Shown here in pieces: positions 22,859 through 34,351 of a stretch of DNA of 64,000 nucleotides. Source of the stretch: Siphonodentalium dalli. Taxonomy: Eukaryota; Mollusca; Scaphopoda; Gadilida; Siphonodentaliidae. The DNA lies in contig CP136062.1 in the NCBI GenBank assembly GCA_032622095.1, positions 38,316,918 to 38,380,917 of the forward strand, in the 5' to 3' direction. Each line of letters begins with the position of its first letter. Within the stretch, counting starts at the first letter, position 1. A model generated the notes under the pieces. It searched no databases, was not told where the DNA came from, and saw only the letters and a program-made list of their open reading frames with translations. The translations under genes were made by a program, and so were the position numbers.

Positions 22859-23989
22859 TGCTGATCTTTAAATTTCTACTGCATGACAGGTGTAAAAACA
22901 GATGAGCTGTCATTCTTGGGAATGTTCAATATAAGAAGGGTGTGATGAATTATATATATTAAGTGTTAATTCATTGCAATTGTTGCAATGGTGAGGTGTG
23001 CACATACATCAGGAATATACACTGCTGTGGAAGAATGGCTAGGATGACAATTATTCCTGCTGGATATGTTTGAATTAAAGTTTAATTTTCAAAATCTCAC
23101 TGTGTCTTCATTGATGTTTATCTTAAAACTTCATTCAACATTGATGCAACCAATTATGTCATTTGGACAATTTACTTCATCTTCGACTATTAATTTTGGT
23201 TGCTTATGATATGATTCATGAATGGGGTGGCCCTCACATGTGCAGGCAAATTACATGCCTCAATTTAAGGTTACTGACAGCACTTAAATGGTAGAATAGT
23301 CCTCAGAGGTTTGTGATTTCAGGACATTTTACATGTAATTTGCCACATCTTGCAGCATCTTGTGGAATTTAGTTCTATGCCAGCATGCACACTTGAAAAA
23401 TTAATCACAAAATTATGTGAGAAACACTTGACTGTTTGCGTACCAACTATCATAATAATTTCAGGACTGTGTAAACAGTAAATAAGTGATAACCGTAAAC
23501 AAAAAAATTACATGGTCACCGTTTATTTTCTGTTTACTTGGCAACCAACATTATTATGGTAGAAACCATCAAAAATATTGGGTTTTCGTATAATTTAAGA
23601 TTTGACCAATTGGCAAAAAGAACCCATATACATGTACATGTATGTTTGTGGGAGGGTATGAAAGGCATAATATATAAATTTGATAGCCTGTAGCATGCAA
23701 GTGATCAGCTGAATTTTTGTACTGGAAATGGAATCTGGTGGCATCTGTTTCAGACTGTCTAAAGCCTTTTTATAATTAGCCCTTTAATATATCAATGGAT
23801 TGATAATTATAATAAAAATCAATTTATGACTTGGGTCATAAATTAATTTTCATTATAATTTTACATGTCGAACTTGGAAAACCAAATTCATTCATGTGTT
23901 GCATATATTTTGTTGAGTATGGATATGGTACAATAAATGGGTGGATTTAGTGTACAGTATCCTTAAAGGTTGCATAAGTATGTTGTATG
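22859..23989. other. AT-rich non-coding DNA
   Basis: No gene. A small palindrome around ATCAATTTATGACTTGGGTC lies at 23795-23862. The rest is unremarkable. Confidence 0.4.
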
Positions 23990-23999
23990 GCACATTTAT

Positions 24000-24650
24000 C
24001 AATAAATTGTGCAAAAAAGGAACTTTTTGGTCAAAACCAAAATTGGTTTTTATCAAAACCAAAATTGGTTTCATATATAAAACCAGTTTGGGTTTTGATC
24101 AAAACCAGTTGGCGCTTGGTATTTGGTTTTGATCAAAACCTAATTTGGTTACATATATGGGACAAAAGTTCAATACCAATTTGGGGTTTGAATGAAACCA
24201 ATTGCTCAATACCATTTGGTTTTGATCAAAACCAAAATTGGTTTCATATATTGATCAAGTGCTCAATACCATTTGGTTTTGATCAAAACCAAAATCGGTT
24301 TCATATATTGATCAAGTGCTCAATACCATTTGGTTTTGATCAAAACCAAAATCGGTTTCATATATTGATCAAGTGCTCAATACCATTTGGTTTTGATCAA
24401 AACCAAAATTGGTTTCATATATTGATCAAGTGCTCAATACCATTTGGTTTTGATCAAAACCAAAATTGGTTTCATATATTGATCAAGTGCTCAATACCAT
24501 TTGGTTTTGATCAAAACCAAAATTGGTTTCATATATTGATCAAGTGCTCAATACCATTTGGTTTTGATGAAAACCACATGGTACTGTGGTATATGGTATT
24601 GATCAAAACCTAATTTGGTTACATATATGGGACAAAGTTCAAATCCAAAT
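24000..24650. repeat. 57-bp tandem repeat with TTTTGATCAAAA palindrome
   Basis: From about 24203 to 24560 there are about seven near-identical 57-bp units with TTGGTTTTGATCAAAACCAA, GGTTTCATATATTGATCAAG and TGCTCAATACC. Flanking diverged units extend to about 24000 and 24650. Because 57 is a multiple of three, one frame stays open for 208 codons (19-residue repeats with FDQNQN). Codon content follows the DNA repeat, so it is not a gene. Confidence 0.9.
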
Positions 24651-24729
24651 TTTTTTTTTTTTTAAACCAAAATGTTTAAGAGTGTAAGTCCAAACCCGCC
24701 TGTGAAACTGACTAAAAATTGTTGCTACA

Positions 24730-24925
24730 GAACTCGACGAGTATTACTACAAAACTCGTTAGCTTGTTTTTGACTACAAAACTCGTCGATGTTTTACTAC
24801 AAAACTCGTAACCCAAATTACTACATAACTCGTCGATTTTACTACAAAACTCGTGAGCTACCACAAAACTCGTCGATTGTTGCTACATAACTCGTGAGCT
24901 ACCACAAAACTCGTCAGTTACTACA
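24730..24925 (-). repeat. Short-motif array, inverse of 14490-14665
   Basis: CTACAAAACTCG units in the opposite orientation, with the same order of TTTTGTAG, TTATGTAG and TTTTGTGG variants as the upstream array. It is interrupted at its right end by the hairpin at 24924-24985. Confidence 0.8.
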
Positions 24926-24985
24926 TTCTCTCATATATGCGAGTCGACCATAGGTCGCCTCGCATATATAAGAGAATGCATTGGC
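24924..24985 (+). repeat. 69-bp hairpin family, copy 1 (5'-truncated)
   Basis: Retains CATTCTCTCATATATGCGAG, the GTCGACCATAGGTCGCC centre and the complementary right arm ending TTGGC. It is joined directly to the inverted motif array. Downstream about 24986-25255 matches 63391-63600 and 34100-34350 (GTAGGTTTAGTGCCAGGGAA, TATGCCCCTAA), so hairpin and flank belong to one dispersed element. Confidence 0.85.
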
Positions 24986-25316
24986 CTAACAATTTTTCAT
25001 CAGTTATTATTTTTTAGAATTTTGTACAATTTTAATATTTTTTTCTTATATTCTTTAACATACTTATTTTGTAGGTTTAGTGCCAGGGAATCTTACGTTT
25101 ATCATGGGCATCAAACTTATTACTATGAATTCTTGGTGATAGTTTTGAGTTGTAACATGCCCCTAATGTTTTATCCAGTTTGTTTGCTTTTTGTTAATAA
25201 TAATAATAATAAATTAGGGCCGACGTGATCGGCCCGTGGCACTGAAAGGATTAATACATTGATAGTGAGATATGATGTGCCAGAATAACATCCAGATGTA
25301 GGCGAATACTTGGGAT
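24986..25316. repeat. Flank of the hairpin-bearing dispersed element
   Basis: Shares TTTAGTGCCAGGGAATCT, ATCATGGGCAT, TTATTACTATGAAT, GATAGTTTTGAGTT and TTTTATCCAGTTTGTTT with the mirrored copies at about 34130-34270 and 63475-63590. It ends near CTGAAAGGATTAA, similar to TTAACCCTTTCATCG at about 34012. Contains (AAT)n at about 25196-25212. Confidence 0.65.
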
Positions 25317-25320
25317 TTAA

Positions 25321-25774
25321 AGGCCCACTCAATTTTTGAGTCGCCGATTATTTTTTGTATAGTTACTTATATTCGGTTTTAATAACAATCTATGCCATAA
25401 AATATGATTAAAATGCTATAATTCATCACTATTTGAAACATCTGTGTCACAGAAGATGCCCACAGAGAAATAGAAAACTGCTAAAGACCCCATCCCCTTT
25501 CTGGCACACATAACGCAAGGGAATTCAAACTTTTTCAATGAAAAGGGAAGAACTCTATCTTTAATATATAGAGTTATTCCCCCTGCATTGGAAATAATAC
25601 TGATTTTTACTTCAATCTTTATGACAAAACGCGTTGGCAACTCAACAAAAACATGACCACATGTTATTACACCGGATAAGTTGATAATACAATGTCTTGG
25701 AGATTTAAAATGATATATAATATAGCATATATTTTATATAAAGTAATCTGGAGGTTCGAAAATTAAGTGGGCCT
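25321..25774. mobile_element. TTAA-flanked MITE, second family
   Basis: AGGCCCACTCAATTTTTGAG at the left and the complement of AGGCCCACTTAATTTTCGAA at the right are flanked by TTAA (25317-25320) and TTAG (25775-25778). An internal palindrome-like AACTCTATCTTTAATATATAGAGTT lies at about 25550-25575. A partial relative is at about 30050-30497. Non-coding. Confidence 0.75.
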
Positions 25775-25778
25775 TTAG

Positions 25779-26401
25779 ACCCAATAAAACGTGAAGAATA
25801 CAGAAACTGCTAATATAAGAATAAACGCATCGTAAATGTGACGTATATTCGATACATGGAAACTACATGAAATCGCCAAATCTGAAAACATCACATTTCG
25901 TCTAGTGTTGAATGTTCTCACCACCACCCGTTAACTCGGTGTCGCCGACCGGAGACCGGAGGGTATCGCCGACAACAGAGCAATGGTTAAAACAGTTGAA
26001 CCTATTTTCATTCTTTCAGATGAATGTTTTTGTCGCCCAGTAGACCAAGTCTTCTCGGACTACAGCAGCATGGTGTGTCGGTTTGAATGATGCTGATCTT
26101 GGACCGAGTACCGCTGTTACAGCGTCATTTTAGAAAATACTAACCCGCACCATTATCTTCCTCGTAAATAGTTACCCATGTTAGACCCCTTTGGTGCCAT
26201 CTAGATGGTCCCCCGTGAATAGAAGACAGACATTCGCAAATAAAGATATAGATAGACGACGGATTTTGCCTTTCAGTAGCAAATGTCAGAAAATATAACC
26301 ATCACTGGGGCGGATAACATTTTGTATTATGTCGGCTCTTGCGAATAGCCAATCAGCATCGATATATAGTAACGGTGTATAAACCCAAATTTTGGTCAAT
26401 G
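25779..26401. other. Non-coding with a reversed Helentron-like flank block
   Basis: About 26110-26280 (TTAGAAAATACTAACCCGCA, CCATTATCTTCCTCGTAAA, CCATCTAGATGGTCCCCCGT, GACATTCGCAAATA) is the minus-strand form of the block found in 27300-27420, 29100-29230, 49450-49600 and 50780-50967. The rest shows nothing. Confidence 0.55.
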
Positions 26402-26406
26402 ATGAC

Positions 26407-26602
26407 TGTTATATATCGGGACATCTCCATCTTCTATACTATACTAACTCATTAATATTCATGAATCGTGTGCATGCTGCACTAACACGTGCTCCAGCTT
26501 CTCTACTATAAAAACAGTCGCGCGCTTAGGGAACATTGTATAATAAATTATAGAAACGTATACACTCGTTAGTCCTCAGTTAATGAGAGACAAAACATAA
26601 CC
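26407..26602 (+). repeat. TRIM LTR 1
   Basis: 196 bp, full length, TG..CC (terminal A changed to C). Contains CTATAAAAACAGTCGCG as promoter and AATAAATTATAG as poly(A) signal. Confidence 0.9.
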
Positions 26603-26620
26603 TGGTGTCAGAAGTGGGAT
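26603..26620 (+). promoter_or_regulatory. Primer-binding site, tRNA-Leu type
   Basis: TGGTGTCAGAAGTGGGAT directly follows the LTR. It is the complement expected for a eukaryotic tRNA-Leu 3' end (CCCACTTCTGACA plus CCA). The tRNA match is from memory. A second copy is at 26875-26892. Confidence 0.8.
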
Positions 26621-26728
26621 GTACTAAACTGTAAATTGAATGAGGCAACATTTCGATGAATCACCTTCCATTTTTGTATCTTTCCTCTTTAGGATACTGT
26701 CGCTCTATCTTTCGTAAAAACGAGGATA

Positions 26729-26874
26729 TGTTATATATCGGGACATCTCCATCTTCTACTATACTAACTCATTAATATTCATGAATCGTTTTCATGCTGC
26801 ACTAACATTGTATAATAAATTATAGAAACGTATACACTCGTTAGTCCTCATTTTTAGAGAGACAAAACATAACA
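26729..26874 (+). repeat. TRIM LTR 2 (internally deleted)
   Basis: 146 bp. It lacks the roughly 50-bp section with the CGTGCTCC..TATAAAA promoter that LTR 1 and LTR 3 keep, so it is probably transcriptionally dead. Confidence 0.85.
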
Positions 26875-26988
26875 TGGTGTCAGAAGTGGGATTTACTAAA
26901 CAGTAAATTGAAAGAGGCAACATTTCGATGTATCACCTTCCATTTATGTATCATTCCTCTTTAACATACTGTCGCTCTATCTTTCGTT

Positions 26989-27000
26989 AAAACGGGGAGG
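26989..27000 (+). promoter_or_regulatory. Polypurine tract
   Basis: AAAACGGGGAGG (the last 12 bases before LTR 3) is a typical plus-strand primer. The equivalent before LTR 2 is AAAAACGAGGATA, which is less pure. Confidence 0.75.
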
Positions 27001-27196
27001 TGTTATATATCGGGACATCTCCATCTTCTACTATACAAACTCATTAATATTCATGACTTGTTTGCATGCTGCACTAACACGTGCTCCTGGTTCTCTGCTA
27101 TATATAAAAGCAGTCGCGCTTAGGGAGTATTGTATAATAAATTATAGAAACGTATACACTCGTTAGTCCTCAGTTATAGTGAGACAAAACATAACA
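27001..27196 (+). repeat. TRIM LTR 3
   Basis: 196 bp, TG..CA, with TATATAAAAG at 27101-27110 and AATAAA at 27136-27141. It differs from LTR 1 at some 10-15 positions by eye, so the insertion is not very recent. Confidence 0.9.
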
Positions 27197-27201
27197 ATGA
27201 C

Positions 27202-30055
27202 GTCAGAAGAGACCCATATGCAATAGATAGTTTAAATACGTCAAAAGTGGCGCCATTCGAGTCTGGGATGCACAGAAGGGGGGAGTGGCACCAAAATTGA
27301 TCAACTAAGTTTAGCGCCGAGGGACCATCTAGATTGCACCAAACGGTCTACTAGGGGTAACTTATTACGAGAAAGATAATGGTGTAGGTTAGAATTTTCC
27401 AAAGTGACGCCGTTGTCAGGGGCAGAAAAAGGGGAGGGGTAGAAATTTGTTTTGCCGCCGATTGCCACGGATTTTTTTTATTATAATTCCCATGATATGA
27501 TGAATCTAATGGAGTTGTTTAAACATGCCGAACGTGGCGCCTTTCGCGTCAGGGCACACCGAAGGGGGTAAATTGATAAAACTAATTTTAGCGCGGATTT
27601 CCACAATTTATATATATTCTTCTCCGTGATACAATGAATACTCCGAAACTAATTGCAGTATGAATGCGAAATCTCTAGCGATTGTAGGCATCTAAGGTCT
27701 GCTCTTAAGTGTGCTATTTAAAGACGCCAAGTCCAAATTGCTGTCGTTTGGACGAAATATTGTGGGAGGGGCACTCAATTTGATAGGAATGGGTTTAGTC
27801 GCCGATTGCCGCCACACATATACAATATCATCCCCATGGTATGGGGAGTCTAATGGTGTAGCTTAAATCTGTCAAAAGTTGCGTTATTCGAATCAGGGTT
27901 GAACTGAATGGGAGAGGGTACGCATTGATACGCAATAATTTTAACGTCAATTTCCACCAAAGTGATACACGTTCTTATCCATAATACGAAGAGTCTGATC
28001 GTGTGAATTCAAGATGCTATGTTTGTGTGAGAGATGAGGGTTAGTGGGCACTTAATTTAACCAAAATTGGTTTACCAGATTTATCAATAATCATCTCCAT
28101 GATATCAGGAGTCTAATTGTGTGGTTTAAGGATGCCACAAGCTCTCACAAGTGGGGCCATTCGAGTCAGGATGCATAGAGGGTGAGAGGAACACAAAAAA
28201 GATCAACAATATGTTTAGCGCTTATTTCCACCAGATTGATACATATTCTCCGTGATACGAGCAAGACTAATCGTGTGGTTTAGATAAGCCAAATTGGTGC
28301 CGTTTGGATGAGAGATATGGAGGCAATAAATTTGGTACGAATTTGTATACTCGCCAATTTTATACAAAAACTTATACAAGCTTACTGCTGTCAAAAGTAG
28401 CGTCATTCGAGATAGGATGAGGGGCAACAACATTGATAAAAATAATTTTAGCGCCAAAATCCACCAAATTGATACACGTTCTTATCCATGGCACGAGGAA
28501 TTCAATCATGTGATTTAAAGACGCTATATTGGTGCTGTTTGTGTGAGAGATGGCGTGGGTGTGGGATGGGCATAACTTTGATAAAAAAAAGGGTTTAGTC
28601 CCCGATTAGCACCAAACTTATAAATATTTATCTCCATGATATCAAGAGTCTAATTGTGTGGTTTAAAGATGTCAAACGTGGTGACATTCGAGACAGGGGT
28701 CCACAGAGGGCGAGAGAGACACAGAAATAGATAAACAATATGTTTAGCGCCGATTTCCACCAGACTTGATAGATATTCTTCTTCGTGATACGAGGAATCT
28801 AATCGTGTAATTTAATGACGCCAAATTGGTATCATTTGGGTTAGAGTTATGGGACCCTAAATTTGATACCAATTTGTATACTCGCCAATTTTCAACAATT
28901 TTATATATACTAATCTCTATACTGAGCTAAGTTTGTGGTTTAATGATGTCAAATGTGGCACCGCTTGAGTCCGAGATAGGGACGGGCTGGTCACCACAAC
29001 TGATAGAAATATGTTTAGTGCCAATTAACATCAAATTCATACACGTTCTTCTCAAATGATACGAGGAATCAAATCGTGTGTATTAAAAACGTCACATTTG
29101 GTGCCTAGATATATTTGCAAATATATGTCTATTTGTTCTATATATAACTTCACGGGGTACAATCGAGGTGGTACCAAGGCGTTCTAATAGTGGTAACCTT
29201 TTACGAGGAAGATAATGGTACATGTTAAAATATTAGAATAGCTCATGTTAATATTATAACACAATTTAGTTTGCCCATTCAATATATTTTCCACAAAAAA
29301 ATTACAAGAGATATGGAAATTTATAGAAGGCCCGTTCAACAATAGTGGTCACAGTGTGCCGTCAAATATAATTTCTTCTGAGATGAAAGAAAACAGATCA
29401 GGATCCAATACTGACATCTGACAAGGTTATATCTGCCCAATATACAGAGGATATCTTTCATATTTTAGAACAGACTCATCGCCTAACATAATAAACAACT
29501 CAAAATCTCGCTCTGTGTCGGGGCACATGTAGCTGATATAGCTGCATAGCAACATTTCTTTTAAGCAGAGAATAATTAGTCAGTACATAGCACAATGCAC
29601 AGAGGAGCACCTGGACATTTCTTTAAAACATCTGTATCTTCATGGAGATATGATAACCAGGTGTCCTCAAAATCTTAGTCAAACCCACTAGATTGATTGA
29701 TACATCTCTATGTAAAACCTAATTGTCATCTTTTATTTTTGCGAACTAATGTGTTTATGATGTTCATGTTATAACGTCTGAAGTATACGCAGTTGTAAAT
29801 AAATAAATGGTTCTTTATTGGTGGGACATATTAATCGCGATAAACAAAATGACAATCGCTCCGATCCGACAAGGTGAGCTACTACTTATATTCCGTGTGT
29901 AAGAATCATGTTTTGTGATGGTATTTTGGATATATAATTTATGACAATATGTGTAACGCTTTGAACAAAAGTATCCTCTATTCCACCAGATATCCACCAT
30001 ATGCAGAGGGTTTCACACCACGTTAACCTGGGCAACGCCGGGTAACCCTGCTAGT
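27202..30055 (+). mobile_element. Helentron/pearl-like element A (5' limit uncertain)
   Basis: About 11 diverged core units of roughly 135-148 bp fill 27420-29100. Two sub-types alternate (GCGCCGATTTCCACCAAATT and GTCGCCGATTAGCACCAAAC). A flank block with GGGACCATCTAGA..GCACCAAA and GAAAGATAATGGTG.AGGTTAGA precedes them, and a second such block (29100-29230) follows with GATATATTTGCAAATATATG. The 3' tail ends in CTGGGCAACGCCGGGTAACC followed by CTGCTAGT. CTAGT-ending tails with that GC hairpin are typical of Helentron-type rolling-circle elements, and repeat cores with microsatellites are known from bivalve pearl elements. No Rep/helicase frame is seen, so it is non-autonomous. Confidence 0.65.
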
Positions 30056-30694
30056 ATAAAATATATGCCATATTATATACCATTTGAACGAGGAAGCGTC
30101 ACAATATTGCATTATCAACTTATTCGGTGTAATAAACTGAACATGTTTTTGTTGAGTTACCGACCTGTTTATGTGCTTAAGTTTCATCTGTTTTGCAGTG
30201 CAAAGTATTATTTTCAATGGAGGGGGATATATCTTAAAGATAGAGTTACCCCCCTTCCATTGAAAACACATTTTTTAGTTTGAATTATGTTGCAATATGG
30301 GATCCACAACGGGGGGAATCTTTCTATGATATCAACTGTTTCTCTATTTCTCTATGGGCACCTTCTGAGACAGACGTTTCAAATTGTGACGAATTAATAG
30401 TATTTTAATAGTATTTCATGGCATAGATTGTCATTTAAACCGTATATCAAAGCACTATACAAAAAATAATCAGAGACTCGAAAATTAAATGGGCATTCAA
30501 CGTTTGACATGACCTGGGGAATAGTTACACAAGTATCAACCTAAAACTAGATGTGTTCCATGTATTTGACTTTCGGCAGCCAGGTTGTGGGCCTCATCTA
30601 TAGCAGATCTTCACGTAAAATGATGTGAAACACTCCAGTAGGGTGATCAAACACAAATGTAGAATAACCTTGTTGAAAGTAGTAATTTGTTGTA
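30056..30694. other. Interrupted older repeats between elements A and B
   Basis: About 30050-30497 is a partial copy of the second TTAA family (AGATAGAGTTACCCCCCTTC; end TCGAAAATTAAATGGGC). 30605-30694 (AATGATGTGAAACACTCCAG, TCAAACACAAATGTAGAATA) is the left half of a dispersed repeat whose right half resumes at 32501, so element B inserted into it. Confidence 0.6.
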
Positions 30695-32498
30695 CAGGGG
30701 TGTACTGAAAGGGAGAGCGGCACCAACATTGATATCATTTTAGCGCCAATTTGCACCAAATTGATACACATTCTTATACACGATATATGAGGAATCAAAT
30801 CATGTTATTTAAAGACGCTATATTGGTGTTGTTTGTGTGCGAGATGTTGTGGGTGGGCACTCAATTTGATAAAACAAAATTGTTTAGTCGCCGATTAGCA
30901 CCAAACTTATACATATTTATGTTTAATGCGAGGAATCAAATCGTACGTAAAATGTCACATTAATTTTGGTGCCTAGATATATTTGCAAATATATGTATGT
31001 CTGTATGTGATCTATATATAACTTCACGGGTACAATCGAGGTGACACCAATGCGTTCAAACTGTGGTAACATTTTGCGAGGAAGATAATGGTGCATGTTA
31101 AAATACTAGAATAGCTCAATTTAATATTATAAGACAATTGAGTCTGCCCCATTCAATATAGTTTCCACACAAAAGTTACAAGAGATATGGAAATGCATAT
31201 AAGGCCTGTTCAACAATTGTGGTCACAGTGTGCCGTCGATTATAATGTCTGAGATAAAAGAAAACGGAGTCAGTGGCACATTACTTTTCAGGATCCTCCA
31301 ATACTGACAATGTTATATCTGCCCAAAATACAGAGGATATCATTCATGTTTAGAACAGACTCATCGCCTAACATACAAAAACTCAAAATATCATTCTGTG
31401 TCGGGCACATGCATTTGATATAGAAGCATAGCAACATTTCGTTTAAACTGATTATTATTAGCCAGTATATAGCACAATGAACAGAGCACTGGGACATTTC
31501 ATTAAAGTATCTGTATCATTAAAGTATCTGTATCTGGAGATTTGATAACCAGGTGTCATCAAAATCTTAAGTCAAACTCACTAGATTGATACGTCTCTTT
31601 ATTACATGATCCTACCCTTATTCCATTCAATAAACCCATTCTATAAATTCTCATATTAAACGTTCGTTTGATAACAAGAAATAGTGCCAGGTAACCTTTG
31701 ACATCCGGTTTGTCGTCTATTTACTTTACATACGGTATGTCTCAAAATACTATGGCTTCCAATATTTTTCCAACAAGCAATAACACCCCCGTGTAAGTGG
31801 TACATCTTAATATACGCCTTAAAATACGCCTTAAAATACGCCAAAGAGTCTTTATTTATCTGGGACTATTTCTTTACGTGGACAAACAACGCATACTTCC
31901 GTGAAACGTCATCGCATGTCTCGTAGAAGCAGATGTTAGTTTATCGTCCCATTTTTTGATTTATTATGCATGTTTTGTAGAGTTTTTGGATCATGTAATA
32001 AATATAATCTACAAATCGTCCACAGTTTATAGCGAAATTTACAAAACTCGTCCGATAAATTAGGTCTTGACCTCGCCAAAGGCTCGATCCAGACCTAATT
32101 TACTGGACTCGTTTTGCAAATTTCGCTATAAACATGGGACTCGCTTTAGATCCTCTATATGTTAAACTCAATTGTCTTTTATTTTTGCGAACTAATGTGC
32201 TCATGTTCATGTTATAACGTTGAAGTTTACGCAGTTGTAAATAAATAAATAGTTCTTTATTGGTGGGACGGATTAATCGCGATAAACAAAATGACAATCG
32301 CTCCGATCCAACAAGGTGAGCTACTAGTTATATTCCGTGTGTAAGAATCATGTTTTGTGATGCTATTTTGGGTATATAATTTATGAGAATAAGTGTAACG
32401 CTTTGAACAAGAGTATCCTCTATTCCCATCATATATCCATAATATGCAGAGGGTTTCATATTACTTTAACCTGGGCAACGCCGGGTAACCCTGCTAGT
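30695..32498 (+). mobile_element. Helentron/pearl-like element B, with an internal insertion
   Basis: Two core units (30695-30950), a flank block with GATATATTTGCAAATATATG and a (TG)-rich stretch, then a tail colinear with element A (GAACAGACTCATCGCCTAAC, TAGATTGATACGTCTC, TTATTTTTGCGAACTAATGTG). It ends CTGGGCAACGCCGGGTAACC and CTGCTAGT at 32498. About 31600-32150 has no counterpart in A and is a later insertion containing a hairpin. Confidence 0.65.
32025..32133. repeat. Hairpin inside the insertion in element B
   Basis: GTTTATAGCGAAATTT, CAAAACTCGTCC and AATTAGGTCT are mirrored by AGACCTAATT, GGACTCGTTTTG and AAATTTCGCTATAAAC around a short centre near CTCGCCAAAGGCTCGA. Confidence 0.8.
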
Positions 32499-33340
32499 AT
32501 TAATTAAATGCAGTGACTCTCGATGGCTAAATCGTTTTCGTTAGTTTATCGCCGATAGATGCGTCCAGAATCGAGTAGTAAATATTTACATTTGAGTGTA
32601 GTTCTGACGATGTTTTCTGTTGAGTGTTATACGGTCGATTTGCTTCAGATTTTCGTCGATGTTAGTAGAATGCTTTCCGATGAATGGCAACAAGCCATAT
32701 TTCCGACAAAATCCTGAAATGTTACCCATAATTCTGCTGTGGTTGAGGGGTCAATTACTTTGGGCATTACTGTACCAACCATTGTTACCCACAATACAGT
32801 AGTTCTATCTGTAAGGCCAAAACAAAAATTTAACTGTTTAGGATTTCCCTACCTACCCAAGAAAAAGGTGCCTACCGAAAACCTTTTTTTAGACTGTATA
32901 GACAGATCTTTTTTTTTGCTCAGTTGGAAGGGCATCGAAAGGTATCTTACCCATTTTAAAACCTCTCCTATACATGTATATATTAGGCTATAAAAATGTT
33001 TTAGTAGTCTAGTAGTGCTCCGACTAATTCTTGCACACTAACTTATCAGTGTCAACCAAGATATTTTTCATAAATTTGACCCTCAATTGTAAAAATATGG
33101 GTTTGTGTCATGAAATGATGCAACATGGAACATACAATGTACTTTGACAATAATGCGGCCACAAAAAGTATAACCGGATAGTAATGTTGGATTTCGACAT
33201 CCAGACACAATATGTATCGATGACTCACGTCACTAATAAAGGACCGATCAGTCTGAAACAGTGTAGACAATCAAAGAACCAAGCAAAGAAGCCTACATCT
33301 AAAGAACCTGGCATATAATAAGCATGACCCAGACCTCATT
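32499..33340. other. Older dispersed repeats, no gene
   Basis: 32501-32690 continues the repeat split by element B (ATTAAATGCAGTGACTC, ATTTTCGTCGATGTTAGTAG). It is related to 35390-35500, 37960-38000, 46150-46390 and 62230-62300. The rest is AT-rich, with no exon supported. Confidence 0.5.
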
Positions 33341-33403
33341 TATGTACAACAAATGTGACCCGCCATATCAAATCCAGTTGTAAGTCGGTTTTTTTTACCC
33401 TGT

Positions 33404-33472
33404 GCCAATGCATTCTCTTATATATGCGAGTCGACCATAGGTCGCCTCGCATATATACGAGAATGCATTGGC
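33404..33472 (+). repeat. 69-bp hairpin family, copy 2
   Basis: Perfect 27-bp arms except one base (ATATACGAG for ATATAAGAG), with centre TCGACCATAGGTCGC. Preceded by TACCCTGT and followed by CTAACAATTTTT. Lies just outside the mapped limit of the left arm. Confidence 0.9.
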
Positions 33473-34351
33473 CTAACAATTTTTTATCATGTTTTTTTAA
33501 ATAAATGTTTCTTACAATTTTTAGGACATAAAATAAAAAACATCTATTACCCTGCAGGGAGCCCCACACATATATAGAAGCATATAGAAGAGTGTCGTCT
33601 GCTCATGTTTGTCTGGGGCTCTGTATGGGTGAAATTATAAAATTGTTAAAGAATACAAGAAAAAATTATTAAAATTGTAAAAAATTGTTACACACGGATA
33701 ATAACATGATATCTGAAAGAGACCCACATTACTTTTTCCATTAAATATATGTGTAACTGAATAGAGTGGGGCATATGCCGTCTCATCAATTAGCCACCGT
33801 AGGTAAATTGTGATGGTGTCAACCTTACTAGGACAATATATCCTATCCGTTATCGTGATTTTGAGAAAGGTCTCTCATTGATCTTGAGAAGTTTCCGGCG
33901 TCCTTGTTGGACCGTGATTCGGGTTATCTAAATGTCTGCGTTCATGCGGGAAATGGGTGAAAACTGAACGCGCAGTGATTGTATTCAGTACGCAACGTTG
34001 TTAGCAGTTTAACCCTTTCATCGATCCTAATTTACGGTCTGTAAAATCGGACCAAATTTTTTTAAATTTTTTTTTTAAATGTTTGTTTTTTACATTTGTG
34101 TTTGGTTGAATTGTTTTTGGGTTTTCTTAAGCACGCTATAGCGAATTTAAAAACAAACTGGATAAAACCTTAGGGGCATATTATAACTCAAAACTATCGC
34201 CAAGTATTCATAGTAATAATTTGTATGCCCATGAAAAACGTGAGATTCCCTGGCACTAAACCTACAAAATACGTCTGTTAAGAATATAAGAAAAGATTAT
34301 TAAATTGTAAAAAATTGTAAAAAATAATCACATATGATGAAAAATTATTAG

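Larger units (their letters stand above)
26407..27196 (+). mobile_element. TRIM-like LTR element: LTR-internal-LTR-internal-LTR
   Basis: Three direct LTR copies (26407-26602, 26729-26874, 27001-27196) are separated by two 126-bp internal regions. LTRs begin TGTTATATATC and end CATAACA. The whole is flanked by the identical 5-bp duplication ATGAC (26402-26406 and 27197-27201). Each internal region opens with a primer-binding site and closes with a polypurine tract, and has no coding capacity. This is the anatomy of terminal-repeat retrotransposons in miniature, which need an autonomous partner for reverse transcription and integration. The three-LTR form with one shared target duplication fits LTR-LTR recombination between adjacent copies. 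Orientation (+) follows from PBS, PPT, TATA box and poly(A) signal. Confidence 0.9.

Noticed and set aside
24203-24560. CRISPR-like regular repeats
   Set aside because: Units abut without unique spacers, and the host is clearly eukaryotic.
23987-24613. 208-codon frame with 19-residue repeats
   Set aside because: It results from the 57-bp DNA repeat being a multiple of three. Composition is dictated by the palindrome.
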